Source: Polyangiaceae bacterium | Lineage (GTDB): Bacteria; Myxococcota_A; Polyangia; Polyangiales; Polyangiaceae | Assembly: GCA_019637295.1 (NCBI GenBank) | Contig: JAHBVX010000016.1 | Location: forward strand, 1 to 64,000 | DNA length: 64,000 nt | Direction of reading: 5' to 3' | Shown here: positions 30,741-39,890 of the stretch, one piece after another | Numbering within the stretch: the stretch's first letter is position 1 | Layout of the letters: every line of letters begins with the position of its first letter | Notes under the pieces: generated by a model | Databases searched by the model: none | What the model saw: only the letters and a program-made list of their open reading frames with translations | What the model was told of the DNA's origin: nothing | Made by a program: the position numbers and the translations under genes

Positions 30741-32245
30741 GGTCGTGGCTCCTCCAAGAGCTCGGCCTGGGACAGCGAGCGCAGCTGCCGTGGTGAACCG
30801 ATCTGCGTACCCGCGACGTCGACCCACTCGCGGATCGGGCCGGCGAACACCGTGAGCAGCACGCTGAGCCCGAACATGAGCGCGGCGGCGCCGCCGGTGG
30901 TGCGCGCGCCGCTGCCCGCCGGAGCGCGGCTGGCCTCCGCAGGCGAACGCAAGAACAGGGCGTTGCCTGCGCGCACCGTGGCGATCAGCCCGAGCAGGCT
31001 GGCGGTGAGCAGCACGCCGACCAACGCCGCTCCGTTGGGCGTGCGAGCGAGCACCTCGAGCGCGCCGACCTTCCCGATGAAGCCGGAGAGCGGCGGGAGC
31101 CCAGCGACCAGCACCGCGATCCCGAAGTACAAGAGCACCAAGCCTCCGCGCCAGGTGACCGGCGGTGAGGTCGTCAGGTCGTCGCCGGCCTTGCCGCGCA
31201 AGCGCGCGACGCAGGCCGCCACCAGGAACAGTGAAGCCGCGGCCAGGGTGCTGTGCAGCGTGTAGAACAACGCCGCCGCCGCCGCCCGCTCGCCGCCGGC
31301 GCTCAGGGCCATGAGCGCGGTGGCCACGGAGACCAGCACCAGGCTGCCCGCGAGCTGTCTGAGCGAGCGACTGGCCAGCGCGAGCAGCGCGCCGACCAGG
31401 GCGGAGGCCGCCGCGGCGACACCGAGCGCCTGGCCCACCGAGGCCAGCGGCGCCGAGCTGTCCAGCCACGGTCCGTACAGACGCATCAGCGCGTAGACCC
31501 CCACCTTCGTCAGCAGCATGAAGATCGCCGCTACCGTTGGCGAGGCCACCGCGTACGTACTCGGCAGCCACAAGCCGAGGGGCAGGAGCGCGGACTTGAG
31601 CGCGAAGACCAGCGCCAAGAGCCACGCGCCGGCCAGGCCGAAGCCGCGCGTGTCGGCCGGCAGATCGGCCAGCCGCGCCGTCACGTCCGCCAAGTTGAGC
31701 GTGCCCGTGGCGCCGTACACCAGCGCCACGCCGATCAGGAACAGGGTGGAGCCCGTCAGGTTGAGCACCGTGTACACGATGGCTGCCCGGGGCGGGCGCT
31801 CGTGTCCGTGCACCAACAGCGCGTAGGAGCTGATCAGGAGGATCTCGAAGCAGACGAACAGGTTGAACAGATCCCCCGCCAGGAAGCTGCCGTTGATGCC
31901 GGCGAGCTGGAACTGCAGCAGCGCGAGGAAGTGTCGCCCGCGGCCCGCGTCGTAGCCCACGGCGGGCAGCGTCGCGACCGCGGCCACGACGGCGCTGAGC
32001 AAGACCAGCGCGGCGCTCGTTCGATCGGCGTACAGCTCGATGCCGACGGGCCACGGCCAGGAGCCCAGCTGGTAGCTGATGGGCGAGTCGTGCACCTGCC
32101 GCAAGAGCAGTGCCGCGACGACGAGTCCCAAGATGGATGCCAGCCCCGTGACCCAGCGGCTGGCTCGAGCGCGCTCGCCGAGCGCCACCAACACCGCGCC
32201 CGCGAGCAACGGCAGGACGAAGGGCAACGCGATCAGGTGGCTCAC
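30737..32245 (-). CDS. mrpD: Mrp antiporter subunit D
   Basis: A 502-residue protein of the complex-I NuoN/MrpD type with about 14 helices. It contains the proton-pathway helix ALKSALLPLGLWLPSTYAVASPTVAAIFMLLTKVGVYALMRLYG and the signature PLSGFIGKVGAL near the end. It begins at GTG 32245 overlapping the mrpC stop, and its own stop overlaps mrpE. Together with MrpA it is the likely proton-translocating part of the complex. Confidence 0.92.
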   Translation of the reverse strand: MSHLIALPFVLPLLAGAVLVALGERARASRWVTGLASILGLVVAALLLRQVHDSPISYQLGSWPWPVGIELYADRTSAALVLLSAVVAAVATLPAVGYDAGRGRHFLALLQFQLAGINGSFLAGDLFNLFVCFEILLISSYALLVHGHERPPRAAIVYTVLNLTGSTLFLIGVALVYGATGTLNLADVTARLADLPADTRGFGLAGAWLLALVFALKSALLPLGLWLPSTYAVASPTVAAIFMLLTKVGVYALMRLYGPWLDSSAPLASVGQALGVAAAASALVGALLALASRSLRQLAGSLVLVSVATALMALSAGGERAAAAALFYTLHSTLAAASLFLVAACVARLRGKAGDDLTTSPPVTWRGGLVLLYFGIAVLVAGLPPLSGFIGKVGALEVLARTPNGAALVGVLLTASLLGLIATVRAGNALFLRSPAEASRAPAGSGARTTGGAAALMFGLSVLLTVFAGPIREWVDVAGTQIGSPRQLRSLSQAELLEEPRP

Positions 32246-32580
32246 GAGCCGGGCTCCTTGCTCGAGGGCTTGCCCTCGGGCGTCTCGGCGCCCGCGCGCA
32301 GCGCGAGGGCGATGAGCCAAGCCAGCATGCCGAAGCCGATCACGATGGCCGTGAGCACCAGCGCCTGGGGCAGGGGATCGGCGGCTCGGGCGGGGTCGGT
32401 GGTCACATCCATGAGCGGTGGACGGCCGACCAACATGCCCCCGGACGCCATGATGAACAAGTTGGCGGCGTAGCCGAGCAGTCCGATGCCGAGCACGACG
32501 CGGAAACGGTCGCCGCGCAGCAGCAACGCCACGCCCGCCGCCGTGATCGCGCCCGTGAGGAGACTGAACGCCAGCTCCAT
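32242..32580 (-). CDS. mrpC: Mrp antiporter subunit C
   Basis: A 112-residue NuoK-like subunit with three helices (LAFSLLTGAITAAGVALLLRG, VVLGIGLLGYAANLFIMASGG and ALVLTAIVIGFGMLAWLIALALR) and the conserved DPLPQALVLTAIVIG segment. It begins one base after the end of mrpA and overlaps mrpD. The stop of the following gene shares bases with its last codon. Confidence 0.93.
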   Translation of the reverse strand: MELAFSLLTGAITAAGVALLLRGDRFRVVLGIGLLGYAANLFIMASGGMLVGRPPLMDVTTDPARAADPLPQALVLTAIVIGFGMLAWLIALALRAGAETPEGKPSSKEPGS

Positions 32581-32581
32581 C

Positions 32582-35356
32582 TCAGCGCTCCTCCTCGGCC
32601 GTCGGCTTGCCCAGGGGCAACCGCCCGAGGGTCGGTAGGATGGCGAGTACGGTGGCCACCACCACCACGAACACGCCCAGGTCGAACACCAGCACGGTCG
32701 ACAAGTGCACCTCGCCGACCAACGGCAGGGGTAGGTGAACGTGGCCAGCGGTCAGGAACGCCCGTCCGAACAGCATCGCGGCGACGCCCGGCAGCGCGGC
32801 GAGCAGCACGCCCGCCGCCAGCCAACGGCTCATGCTCGCGGGCCGTCGCGCCGGCGCTCCGGTGGGATTCCTCGCCTGATACACGAACACGAGCCCCACC
32901 GCGGCCGTCAGCCCGGCGATGAACCCGCCACCGGGCGCGTTGTGTCCGCGCAGGAAGAGAAAGACGGCGGTGAGCAGCGCCAGGTTCAACAGCAGCTTGG
33001 TCACGCTCTGCAAGAACAGCGGCGTCCGAGGTCGCAGGTCGCTTGGCGCCTGGCGCTGGGCGAGATGATCGAACAGCGCCAGGATCCCGAGGGAGGCGAT
33101 GGCCAGCACGGTGACCTCGCCGAAGGTGTCGAAGCCGCGGAAATCGACCAAGATCACGTTGACGACGTTGTTCCCTTGGCCGAGCGGGACGCTCTTCTCC
33201 AAGAAGTAACGGGAGATGCTGGCGACGTCCGTCGAGAGCATGAGCCAACAGCCGATGGTGACGGCGCCGCCCACTCCCAGGGCGAGGGCGCCGTCGAGGG
33301 CGCGGACGGGCGACGAGCGCTTGTCCCGGGGCGGGAGCCCGAAGTGCGGTACGGCCGCCAAGAGCAGCAGGATCGCGACCAGCTCCACCAGCAGCTGGGT
33401 GAGGGCGAGGTCCGGCGCCGAGAGGTAGGCGAAGGTCAGCGTGACCGCCAGCCCCACGATGCTGGAGTAGACGATGGCGGTCAGCGGGCGCTCGCTCTTC
33501 AGCAGCACGCCGGCGAGCGCGAACAGCGCTACGCCGCACAGCACCCAGAGCACCAGGTCGCCGCTCGTGTTGGTCGGGCTGACGCGAGCCAAGGCGGGCA
33601 GGAGCAGCCACGCGCTGACGAGCACCGCGCAGGCCAACAGGCCCCGCAGGTGCGTCGTGACCTGGTCGAGACGGAGCGCGCGTTCGAGCCTTTGTGACGA
33701 CCCGACGAGCGCGGCCACGATGCCCTCGAACGCCCGCCGTCCCTGGGACACGGACAAGCGCGCTTCGACGCCCCTGAACAGGCGCTCGCGCCGGGCGTAC
33801 ACCAGGATACCGCCGATGAGCGCGACGATGCTCATGACCAGCGGCGTGTTGAAGCCGTGCCACAGCGCGATGGTGTACGGCGGCAGCTCTCCCTGGACGC
33901 AGGCGGAGGCCGCGGCGTGGATCAGATCGCCGACGAGCAGCGCCGGTGCGACGCCGATGGCGATGCAGAGCAGCACCAACAGCTCCACCGGCACTCGCAG
34001 CCAGCGTGGTGGTTCGTGCGGGGTCTTCTCGAGCCCGGTCGCCGGCGGCCCGAAGAACGCCTGTCGCACGAAGCGCACCGAGTAGGCGACGGACAGCACG
34101 CTGGCGAGGGTGGCCCCGACGGGCAAGATCCAGCTGCGGCCGAAGATGTCGTCGGCGTCCAGGGTCTCGGTGAAGAACATCTCCTTGCTCAGGAAGCCGT
34201 TGAGCAGCGGGATGCCAGCCATGGACGCGGCCGCAACGATGGCGAGGGTCGCGGTGACGGGCATCGGCTTGAACAACCCGCTCAGTCGCCGCAGATCCCG
34301 AGTGCCCGTCTCGTGGTCGATGATCCCGGCGGCCATGAACAGAGACGCCTTGAACACCGCGTGATTGAGCAAGTGCAAGAGCGCCGCCTTGGGCGCCAGG
34401 TCCGTGTCCAGGCCAAACAGGAGCGTGATGAGCCCGAGATGGCTGACCGTCGAGTAGGCGAGCAGGCCCTTGAGATCGTTCTGGAACAGCGCGAGGAAGG
34501 AGCCGATGAGCAGCGTGAGCATGCCCGTGATGGTCACCAGGTAGAACCACAGCTCGGTGCCGGCCAGGAAGGGGTAGCAGCGGGCGAGCAGGAACACGCC
34601 GGCCTTGACCATCGTAGCGGAGTGCAGATAGGCGCTGACCGGCGTGGGGGCCGCCATCGCGTGCGGCAGCCAAAAATGAAACGGGAATTGCGCGGACTTG
34701 GTGAACGCCCCGAGCAGGACGAGGCACAACACGGCCGGGTAGTGCGGGTGTGCCTTCAGCACGTCGGCGTGCTCGATGACCTGAGTCAGCTCGTAGCTGC
34801 CGACGATCTGTCCGATCCAGATCACGCCGGCGAGCAGGGCGAGGCCGCCCAGCCCGGTCACCGTCAGCGCCATGCGCGCGCCGCGCCGTGCGTCCGTGCT
34901 GAACTGCCAGAAGCTGATCAGCAAGAAGGAGCTGATGCTGGTCAGCTCCCAGAACACCACGAGCAGCAGCAGGTTCTCCGACAACGCGATGCCGAGCATC
35001 GCGCCCATGAACGCCAGCAGCGGTCCGTAGAAGCGCCCGGTCGCCTCCTCGGGCTTGAGGTAGTAGCGGGCGTAGAGCACGACCAACAGGCCGATGCCCA
35101 GGATCAGCCCGCACATCAAAAAGCCGAGGCCGTCGAGGCGCAGCGAGATGGCGAGCCCGAGGGACGGCACCCAGGGCACGCTCGACTTCAGGGTTTGTCC
35201 GAGCACCACGACCTCGGGTGTGGTGCGGATGAGCAGCCCCAGCCCGAGCGTGGCCACGGCGCCGGCCACCAGCGCCGGATCGATGCGCAGCCGGCGGAGC
35301 GGTCCGGGGAGCAGTGCGCCAAACAGCGCGAGCCAGGGGAGCCAGGTAAAGTTCAC
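32582..35356 (-). CDS. mrpA: Mrp antiporter fused subunit A-B
   Basis: A 924-residue membrane protein. The first about 780 residues are MrpA (NuoL-like): [86 protein letters not shown] and the later MrpA-specific part. The last about 140 residues carry the MrpB-type domain ([24 protein letters not shown] ... [27 protein letters not shown]), so A and B are one chain and no separate mrpB is present. First gene of the operon, with 146 bases to the upstream radical SAM gene. Confidence 0.92.
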   Translation of the reverse strand: MNFTWLPWLALFGALLPGPLRRLRIDPALVAGAVATLGLGLLIRTTPEVVVLGQTLKSSVPWVPSLGLAISLRLDGLGFLMCGLILGIGLLVVLYARYYLKPEEATGRFYGPLLAFMGAMLGIALSENLLLLVVFWELTSISSFLLISFWQFSTDARRGARMALTVTGLGGLALLAGVIWIGQIVGSYELTQVIEHADVLKAHPHYPAVLCLVLLGAFTKSAQFPFHFWLPHAMAAPTPVSAYLHSATMVKAGVFLLARCYPFLAGTELWFYLVTITGMLTLLIGSFLALFQNDLKGLLAYSTVSHLGLITLLFGLDTDLAPKAALLHLLNHAVFKASLFMAAGIIDHETGTRDLRRLSGLFKPMPVTATLAIVAAASMAGIPLLNGFLSKEMFFTETLDADDIFGRSWILPVGATLASVLSVAYSVRFVRQAFFGPPATGLEKTPHEPPRWLRVPVELLVLLCIAIGVAPALLVGDLIHAAASACVQGELPPYTIALWHGFNTPLVMSIVALIGGILVYARRERLFRGVEARLSVSQGRRAFEGIVAALVGSSQRLERALRLDQVTTHLRGLLACAVLVSAWLLLPALARVSPTNTSGDLVLWVLCGVALFALAGVLLKSERPLTAIVYSSIVGLAVTLTFAYLSAPDLALTQLLVELVAILLLLAAVPHFGLPPRDKRSSPVRALDGALALGVGGAVTIGCWLMLSTDVASISRYFLEKSVPLGQGNNVVNVILVDFRGFDTFGEVTVLAIASLGILALFDHLAQRQAPSDLRPRTPLFLQSVTKLLLNLALLTAVFLFLRGHNAPGGGFIAGLTAAVGLVFVYQARNPTGAPARRPASMSRWLAAGVLLAALPGVAAMLFGRAFLTAGHVHLPLPLVGEVHLSTVLVFDLGVFVVVVATVLAILPTLGRLPLGKPTAEEER

Positions 35357-35502
35357 CGAGTCGTGTCCATGATTTCGCGGCGGTGCACCGCCCGCCCGGG
35401 AGGGCTCGGCGAGCGCCTACTCGACCCCGGGGTCGCACGCGGCCGGGGCATCCTGCCCAGGCTCCGTAGGTACGACAAGCGCGATCGTAAAGGCGCTCGC
35501 GG

Positions 35503-37005
35503 TCAGGAGGCGGTGGCGCCACCCTGGAGGTAGTGCTCGCGCTCCCGGACCGTGGTCCAGCGGCGAAACACGTCCACGATCTCGGGTCGATTCTCCGCCA
35601 GCTTGCCGAACAGGTAGTCCTGGATGCCCTTGTGCACTGCGCAGATGTCGCTCTCCCGCGTGCGCCCGAAGATCGAGCCCTGAGTGCGATAGCTGTGCTC
35701 GGGCTTGTTCCCGCAGTAGGGATTGTAGGTGCAGGTGACGCAGTCCGGCTGGGCGTCCAGGTTGGAGGCCAGCACCAGGGAACGTACCGTGTCCGACAGC
35801 ATCAGCTCGCGATAGCGAGCGGTGCTCACGTGCCCGATGCGGAAGGTCTCGTCCCCGGTCTCGCGCAGCATGCGGCCTTCGTCGCTCGTGTAGATGCTGC
35901 CATCGTAGTTGTACGTGAGCTGACCGATGCCGGCGCCACCGGGGCTGCGCAGATCCAGGAAGTTGGGATCGTCGCCCGTCAGGATCTTGGTCAGGAAGAT
36001 GGCTGCATAGCGCTCGAGCACGCGCGTGCCTGCCAAGTTGCGCTCCAGGATGTAGTCCACGGCCGAGCGGTAGAACTCGTGGTACCGCTTGCGGTCGTAC
36101 TCGATCTTGTCTTGGGTCTTGCCCGCGAAGCCGAACGGATCCACCGGGCGCAGGAAGATGGAGTGACACCCGAGCGACACGAAGGTGTCCACGAGCTCTT
36201 TGGGATAGTCCAGAGCGGCCCGGGTGATCGTGGGCAGCGCCTCCACGTGATAGAGCACCGGGTCGAGACCGAGGGCCAGGTAGCGCGCGTTGATGCGCTC
36301 GATCCCCCGGGCGGCGCGCTGAAAGGCGTTGTCCGACGGCAGCACGCGCTGCTTGTTGTGCAGCTTCTCGGGTCCGTCCACGCTGGTGCAGATCTGGACC
36401 TTGTTCTCCACCAGGTAGTCGAGCTTCGCGTCATCGAGCAGCGCCAGGTTCGACACCAGCGTGAACTCGATCTCCTTGCCGTAGGCGCGGTTCTTCTCGG
36501 TCGCGTACTCGATGGCGTGCTGCATCACCGGGAAGTTGACGAGGGGCTCACCGCCCTGGAACTCGAACGTCAACCGACCCGAGGTGCTCTGCAGCGCCAG
36601 ATCGATGCACCGCTCCGCGGTCTGGGGCGACATGTCCGTGTCGACCGCGTCCATGTCGGCGCGGCTGGCATGGCAGTACACGCACGTCTCGTTGCAGCGC
36701 AGCGTCACCACCAGGATGTGGAGGTTGGGCCCAAAGCGAAGGAAGCGACGCTTGCGACTCAGGCGATCCGCCAGGGCTCGGCGATCGAGACGGTCCACGA
36801 TGAAGTTTCGCTCCGCGAGCTTCTCCTCCAACTCCGTGGGCAGCTCACCCTGGTACAGCGTGGAGAGCTCCTGCGGGCTGACGAACACCCAGTCGCCGAA
36901 GTGGCTGGTGAGCAGCACGACGTCGTCGGCGACCTGCCGGAACCGCAGCGGCACCAACCGACCGGGGCTCCTGGCTGCGTGAGCGCTCTCGCTGAACTGC
37001 AACAT
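35503..37005 (-). CDS. HxsB-like radical SAM/SPASM maturase
   Basis: A 500-residue radical SAM enzyme with an N-terminal peptide-binding region (VVLLTSHFGDWVFVS), the 4Fe-4S motif CNETCVYC (CX3CX2C), FEFQGGEPLVNF, CTSVDGPEKLHN, and a C-terminal SPASM region (LDLRSPGGAGIGQLTYNYDGS, then CVTCTYNPYCGN and SDIC). These blocks match His-Xaa-Ser maturase HxsB. The usual neighbours hxsA, hxsC and hxsD are not in the window, so this is an orphan or acts on a peptide encoded elsewhere. It lies between pgpA (59 bases upstream) and the Mrp operon on the same strand. Start at ATG 37005. Confidence 0.85.
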   Translation of the reverse strand: MLQFSESAHAARSPGRLVPLRFRQVADDVVLLTSHFGDWVFVSPQELSTLYQGELPTELEEKLAERNFIVDRLDRRALADRLSRKRRFLRFGPNLHILVVTLRCNETCVYCHASRADMDAVDTDMSPQTAERCIDLALQSTSGRLTFEFQGGEPLVNFPVMQHAIEYATEKNRAYGKEIEFTLVSNLALLDDAKLDYLVENKVQICTSVDGPEKLHNKQRVLPSDNAFQRAARGIERINARYLALGLDPVLYHVEALPTITRAALDYPKELVDTFVSLGCHSIFLRPVDPFGFAGKTQDKIEYDRKRYHEFYRSAVDYILERNLAGTRVLERYAAIFLTKILTGDDPNFLDLRSPGGAGIGQLTYNYDGSIYTSDEGRMLRETGDETFRIGHVSTARYRELMLSDTVRSLVLASNLDAQPDCVTCTYNPYCGNKPEHSYRTQGSIFGRTRESDICAVHKGIQDYLFGKLAENRPEIVDVFRRWTTVREREHYLQGGATAS

Positions 37006-37064
37006 GAAGCCATCATGCCACGGGTAGGCCACCCAGCGCCGCCGCGGCGCACGATTCTCCTGAA

Positions 37065-37520
37065 TCAGCGTCGGGTGAGCAGGCGCACCGCCGCGCCGGC
37101 GAGGGCCCCGGCGAGCACGTCGTCGAGCATGATGCCCACCCCCTCGGGCTGGGCGTGCTCGGCTCGTCCGATGAGGCCTGGCTTCTTGATGTCGAGGACG
37201 CGGAACAAGCCCAGGGCCAGCGCGCCCCGGACCCACCCGCCTCCGGCTAGCCCCAGGGCGAGCAGCGTCCCGACTACCTCGTCGATGACGACGCTGCTCG
37301 GATCGCTCACCTCGAGGCGCTCCGCTTCGCGCTGCGCGGCCCACACGCCGACCGCGTACAGACCGAGGGTCGTCAGCGCGTAGGCTCCCGGCCCGAGCCG
37401 GCGCAGCAGCAGGTGCAGCGGCAGGGTGGCGACGGACCCAACCGTGCCCGGCGCGAGGGGCGACTTGCCCGCCCCGAACCAGGTGGCCAGTACGGTGGCG
37501 GCGACGGTGGCGACCGGCAT
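37065..37520 (-). CDS. pgpA: Phosphatidylglycerophosphatase A
   Basis: A 151-residue membrane phosphatase that dephosphorylates phosphatidylglycerophosphate. Signature: FGAGKSPLAPGTVGS near residue 16, DPSSVVIDEVVGTLLAL in the middle, FRVLDIKKPGLIG and QPEGVGIMLDDVLAGALAG near the end, with conserved acidic residues. Start at ATG 37520, although the frame continues to 37580. Confidence 0.93.
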   Translation of the reverse strand: MPVATVAATVLATWFGAGKSPLAPGTVGSVATLPLHLLLRRLGPGAYALTTLGLYAVGVWAAQREAERLEVSDPSSVVIDEVVGTLLALGLAGGGWVRGALALGLFRVLDIKKPGLIGRAEHAQPEGVGIMLDDVLAGALAGAAVRLLTRR

Positions 37521-37601
37521 CCTGCCGTCATCCTTAGCACTTCTGGCTGCGGGCAGGTGCCCTGTTCCATCGCTGCCCAAGCCGCTCTAGGTTGCGCTGC
37601 C

Positions 37602-39146
37602 ATGAGATCCCTCCTCACGCTCTCGGTGCTCTCGGTGCTCGCCGTGTCGGCTTGCGACAAGTCTCAGCCGACCGGGAGTCAGCCCGAGCCCACGGCGGCG
37701 CCGCCAGCGCCCTCGGCCAGCGTCGCCGAGGAGGTGCCCGCGTTGCCGTCCGCGCCCGCGGCGCCGGATCCGGTGTGCACGGTGGTGGAGCAGAAGGTGT
37801 GGGGAAAGTGGGCCAATCAACGCACCGGCATCACCCCGCGCAAGCTCGACGGTCAATTGGCTGTCGGCGTCGCGTTCGGCAACCGTCCGCACGTGCTGGT
37901 GTTCGACGGCGATGGCAAGGGCAAGCTCGTGAAGATCGAGCCCCACGCGGGCTCCGCGCTGCTCACCGACCTGAAGGAGCCGCAAGGCCGCAGGGATCTG
38001 CAGCGCGTCACGCCGGTCGTGGTGAGCGGTCAACTCACTGCCTACGCGGACTATCGGGACAAGTACAACGACAACAAGCGGCGCCGCATCGCCTGCGAGC
38101 TCGTGAGCGAGAACAAGCCGGTGCTCGTGTTCGACGACGCGCCGGTGCTCAGCCGGCCCGGCGCCACAGCGGCGGCAGCTGGGGCGACCGCAGCGGCGAC
38201 CGCGGCTGTTGTGCCCGAAGCGGCGGCGGAGGCGCCGAAGCGCAAGGGGCGGCTGAAGTTCTCGCGTCGCGCCGACGCGGCGGATGGCGGGGCTGCGGCC
38301 ACCGCCGAGCCCGAGGCTCCGGCGGCGACCGCAGCGGTTGCGCCGGAGCCGGCGGCGCCGGCGGCCAAGGTCGAGCCCGTCCGCGAAATCCGCGACTGCC
38401 GCACGTTCGTGGACGGCGACGGCAGCGTGTGGGGCGTCGGGAGCGAGCTGTACGGCGAGCACAAGGACGACGCGATCAAGTGGTCGATGCGCATCTTCGC
38501 GGCGCCGAGCGCCGGCGCCGGCTACGTGATGCTCGACGCTCACCCGCTGCCCAAGAGCCCGCGGGATCCGCAAGACCTGCACACCCTCGAGGCGCCCGTG
38601 GCTCAGGAGCTCGGTGGCGGCGAGCACGCGATCTTCGGTCGTTACCGCGGAGCGCTGCACGGCTTCTTGCTCGACAAGAGCTTCCGCTCGCGCGGGGGTC
38701 GCAAGACCTACACCGGCGGACACCCCGGACTGGCTCGCTTCTTTCACGAAGGGGGCCAGCGCCACGTGCTCGTCTCTCAAAAGACGGGTGAGGACCAGTG
38801 GCGGCTCTCGGCGGGCACCCTGGACGGGGCGGTGCCCAAGGCGCTGACCACCATCAAGCTCGAGCAGGGCAACGCGTTGTCGGAGCCGTCCCTGGCGCTC
38901 GCCGGCAAGACGCGCTGGCTGGCCTACCACTCGGGTCCCCGCCGCAGCGCGCAGATCGAGGTCGTCCCCGTGGACGCGAGCTTCGCTCCGATCGGGCGCC
39001 CGCACCCCGTCACGGCGGGCGAGGAAGTGTACGAATCGCTGGTCTACGCCCTGCCCGACGGGCGACTGTTGGTCACCTACATTGGATCCATAGACAAGAC
39101 GGCCGTGCTGGCCAGCCAAGTCTTGTCCTGTTCGGTCAAGACCTGA
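37602..39146 (+). CDS. Ala/Pro-rich lipoprotein of unknown function
   Basis: A 514-residue lipoprotein: MRSLLTLSVLSVLAVSAC (lipobox Cys at 18), a Pro/Ala/Ser linker, two beta-rich domains (CTVVEQKVWGKWANQRTG; VREIRDCRTFVDGDGSVWGV) separated by an Ala/Glu-rich stretch that includes a basic patch (APKRKGRLKFSRRADAA), and a beta-rich end reaching LSCSVKT. It resembles a beta-propeller without clear motifs. Its stop is 84 bases before tetR. Role unknown. TAGGTT (37588-37593) is a weak -10 candidate 8 bases before the ATG. Confidence 0.65.
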   Translation: MRSLLTLSVLSVLAVSACDKSQPTGSQPEPTAAPPAPSASVAEEVPALPSAPAAPDPVCTVVEQKVWGKWANQRTGITPRKLDGQLAVGVAFGNRPHVLVFDGDGKGKLVKIEPHAGSALLTDLKEPQGRRDLQRVTPVVVSGQLTAYADYRDKYNDNKRRRIACELVSENKPVLVFDDAPVLSRPGATAAAAGATAAATAAVVPEAAAEAPKRKGRLKFSRRADAADGGAAATAEPEAPAATAAVAPEPAAPAAKVEPVREIRDCRTFVDGDGSVWGVGSELYGEHKDDAIKWSMRIFAAPSAGAGYVMLDAHPLPKSPRDPQDLHTLEAPVAQELGGGEHAIFGRYRGALHGFLLDKSFRSRGGRKTYTGGHPGLARFFHEGGQRHVLVSQKTGEDQWRLSAGTLDGAVPKALTTIKLEQGNALSEPSLALAGKTRWLAYHSGPRRSAQIEVVPVDASFAPIGRPHPVTAGEEVYESLVYALPDGRLLVTYIGSIDKTAVLASQVLSCSVKT

Positions 39147-39195
39147 GGTCAAGGGGCTTGCAGCGGTCCCGCGCTGGACCTAACTCACGAGTCAG

Positions 39196-39224
39196 TTGCT
39201 GACCGGCGGTCAGCGTCCGACACT
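39196..39224 (+). promoter_or_regulatory. Candidate tetR promoter around the operator
   Basis: -35 TTGCTG (39196-39201) and -10 GACACT (39219-39224) with 17 bases between flank the inverted repeat. Both hexamers are weak, but transcription would begin at about the ATG at 39231, which has no ribosome binding site, and repressor binding in the spacer would block the promoter. Confidence 0.35.
39198..39214. promoter_or_regulatory. TetR-type operator upstream of the efflux operon
   Basis: GCTGACC-GGC-GGTCAGC is a perfect 7+7 inverted repeat with a three-base centre, 16 bases before the tetR start codon. The TGACC/GGTCA half sites are common for TetR-family operators. It probably binds the product of the adjacent gene to control the tetR-efflux transcript. 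Confidence 0.6.
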
Positions 39225-39230
39225 TGATCC

Positions 39231-39890
39231 ATGGGCGTAGCGGAGCGGCGGCAGCGCGAGCGCGAAGAGCGGCGAGTCGTGATACTGGACGCTGCCGAGC
39301 GCGTGTTCCTGAGCAAGGGCGTGGCCGTGGCCACCATGGAAGAGATCGCGCAGCAAGCCGAGGTCAGCAAGGGCGCCCTGTACCTCTACTTCAAGAGCAA
39401 GGACGAGCTCTACCTCAGCATCGTGACCAGATCCCTCCGCGAGTTGGTGGTTCGCCTCGAGCGCGCCGCGGCAGCCCCCGGCAGCGGACTCGAGCGCTAT
39501 CGACGGCTCTTGCACACCCACGCGGGGTTCGCGTTGGAGGAGCCGGACCGCTTCCGGGTGGGGATTGGCTGGCTCAACACGAACTACTCGGTCACGGACG
39601 ACAGCCCCCTGTTCGGCGAGTATCGCGGCTTGCTCGAGCGCACCCTCGCGCTGTCCGTCGCTGCCATCGAGCAGGGCAAGCAGGACGGCAGCGTCGTCAC
39701 CTCTCTGGACAGCCTGGAGCTGGCGACGCAGATCGGCGCCGCGCTGTTCGGCCTGATGGTCATCCAGGCCAATCGGCTGGAGGTCGACCGCCGGGTCCGA
39801 CACGGACTACAGTGGGAGCGCTTGATCGGCTCGTTCGTGGACCTCGTCTCCGGCGCCATCGCGCAGCCCGGCAGAGCGCGAACGGCATGA
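39231..39890 (+). CDS. TetR-family transcriptional regulator
   Basis: A 219-residue repressor. The N-terminal helix-turn-helix is RVVILDAAERVFLSKGVAVATMEEIAQQAEVSKGALYLYFKSKDELYLSIV, highly typical. The C-terminal ligand-binding domain is alpha-helical without a known signature. Its stop overlaps the next ATG (ATGA), so regulator and pump are co-transcribed. Ligand unknown; substrates of RND pumps or membrane stress are likely. Confidence 0.93.
   Translation: MGVAERRQREREERRVVILDAAERVFLSKGVAVATMEEIAQQAEVSKGALYLYFKSKDELYLSIVTRSLRELVVRLERAAAAPGSGLERYRRLLHTHAGFALEEPDRFRVGIGWLNTNYSVTDDSPLFGEYRGLLERTLALSVAAIEQGKQDGSVVTSLDSLELATQIGAALFGLMVIQANRLEVDRRVRHGLQWERLIGSFVDLVSGAIAQPGRARTA

Noticed and set aside
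35357-35502. Short frame reading LLTASAFTIALVV...CDPGVE as a possible HxsB substrate peptide
   Set aside because: It lacks a usable start codon or ribosome binding site and has no His-Xaa-Ser motif.
32403-35522. A 1039-codon open frame on the minus strand within the Mrp region
   Set aside because: It is out of frame with mrpA on the same strand and gives an Arg-rich translation; mrpA itself has clear family motifs.
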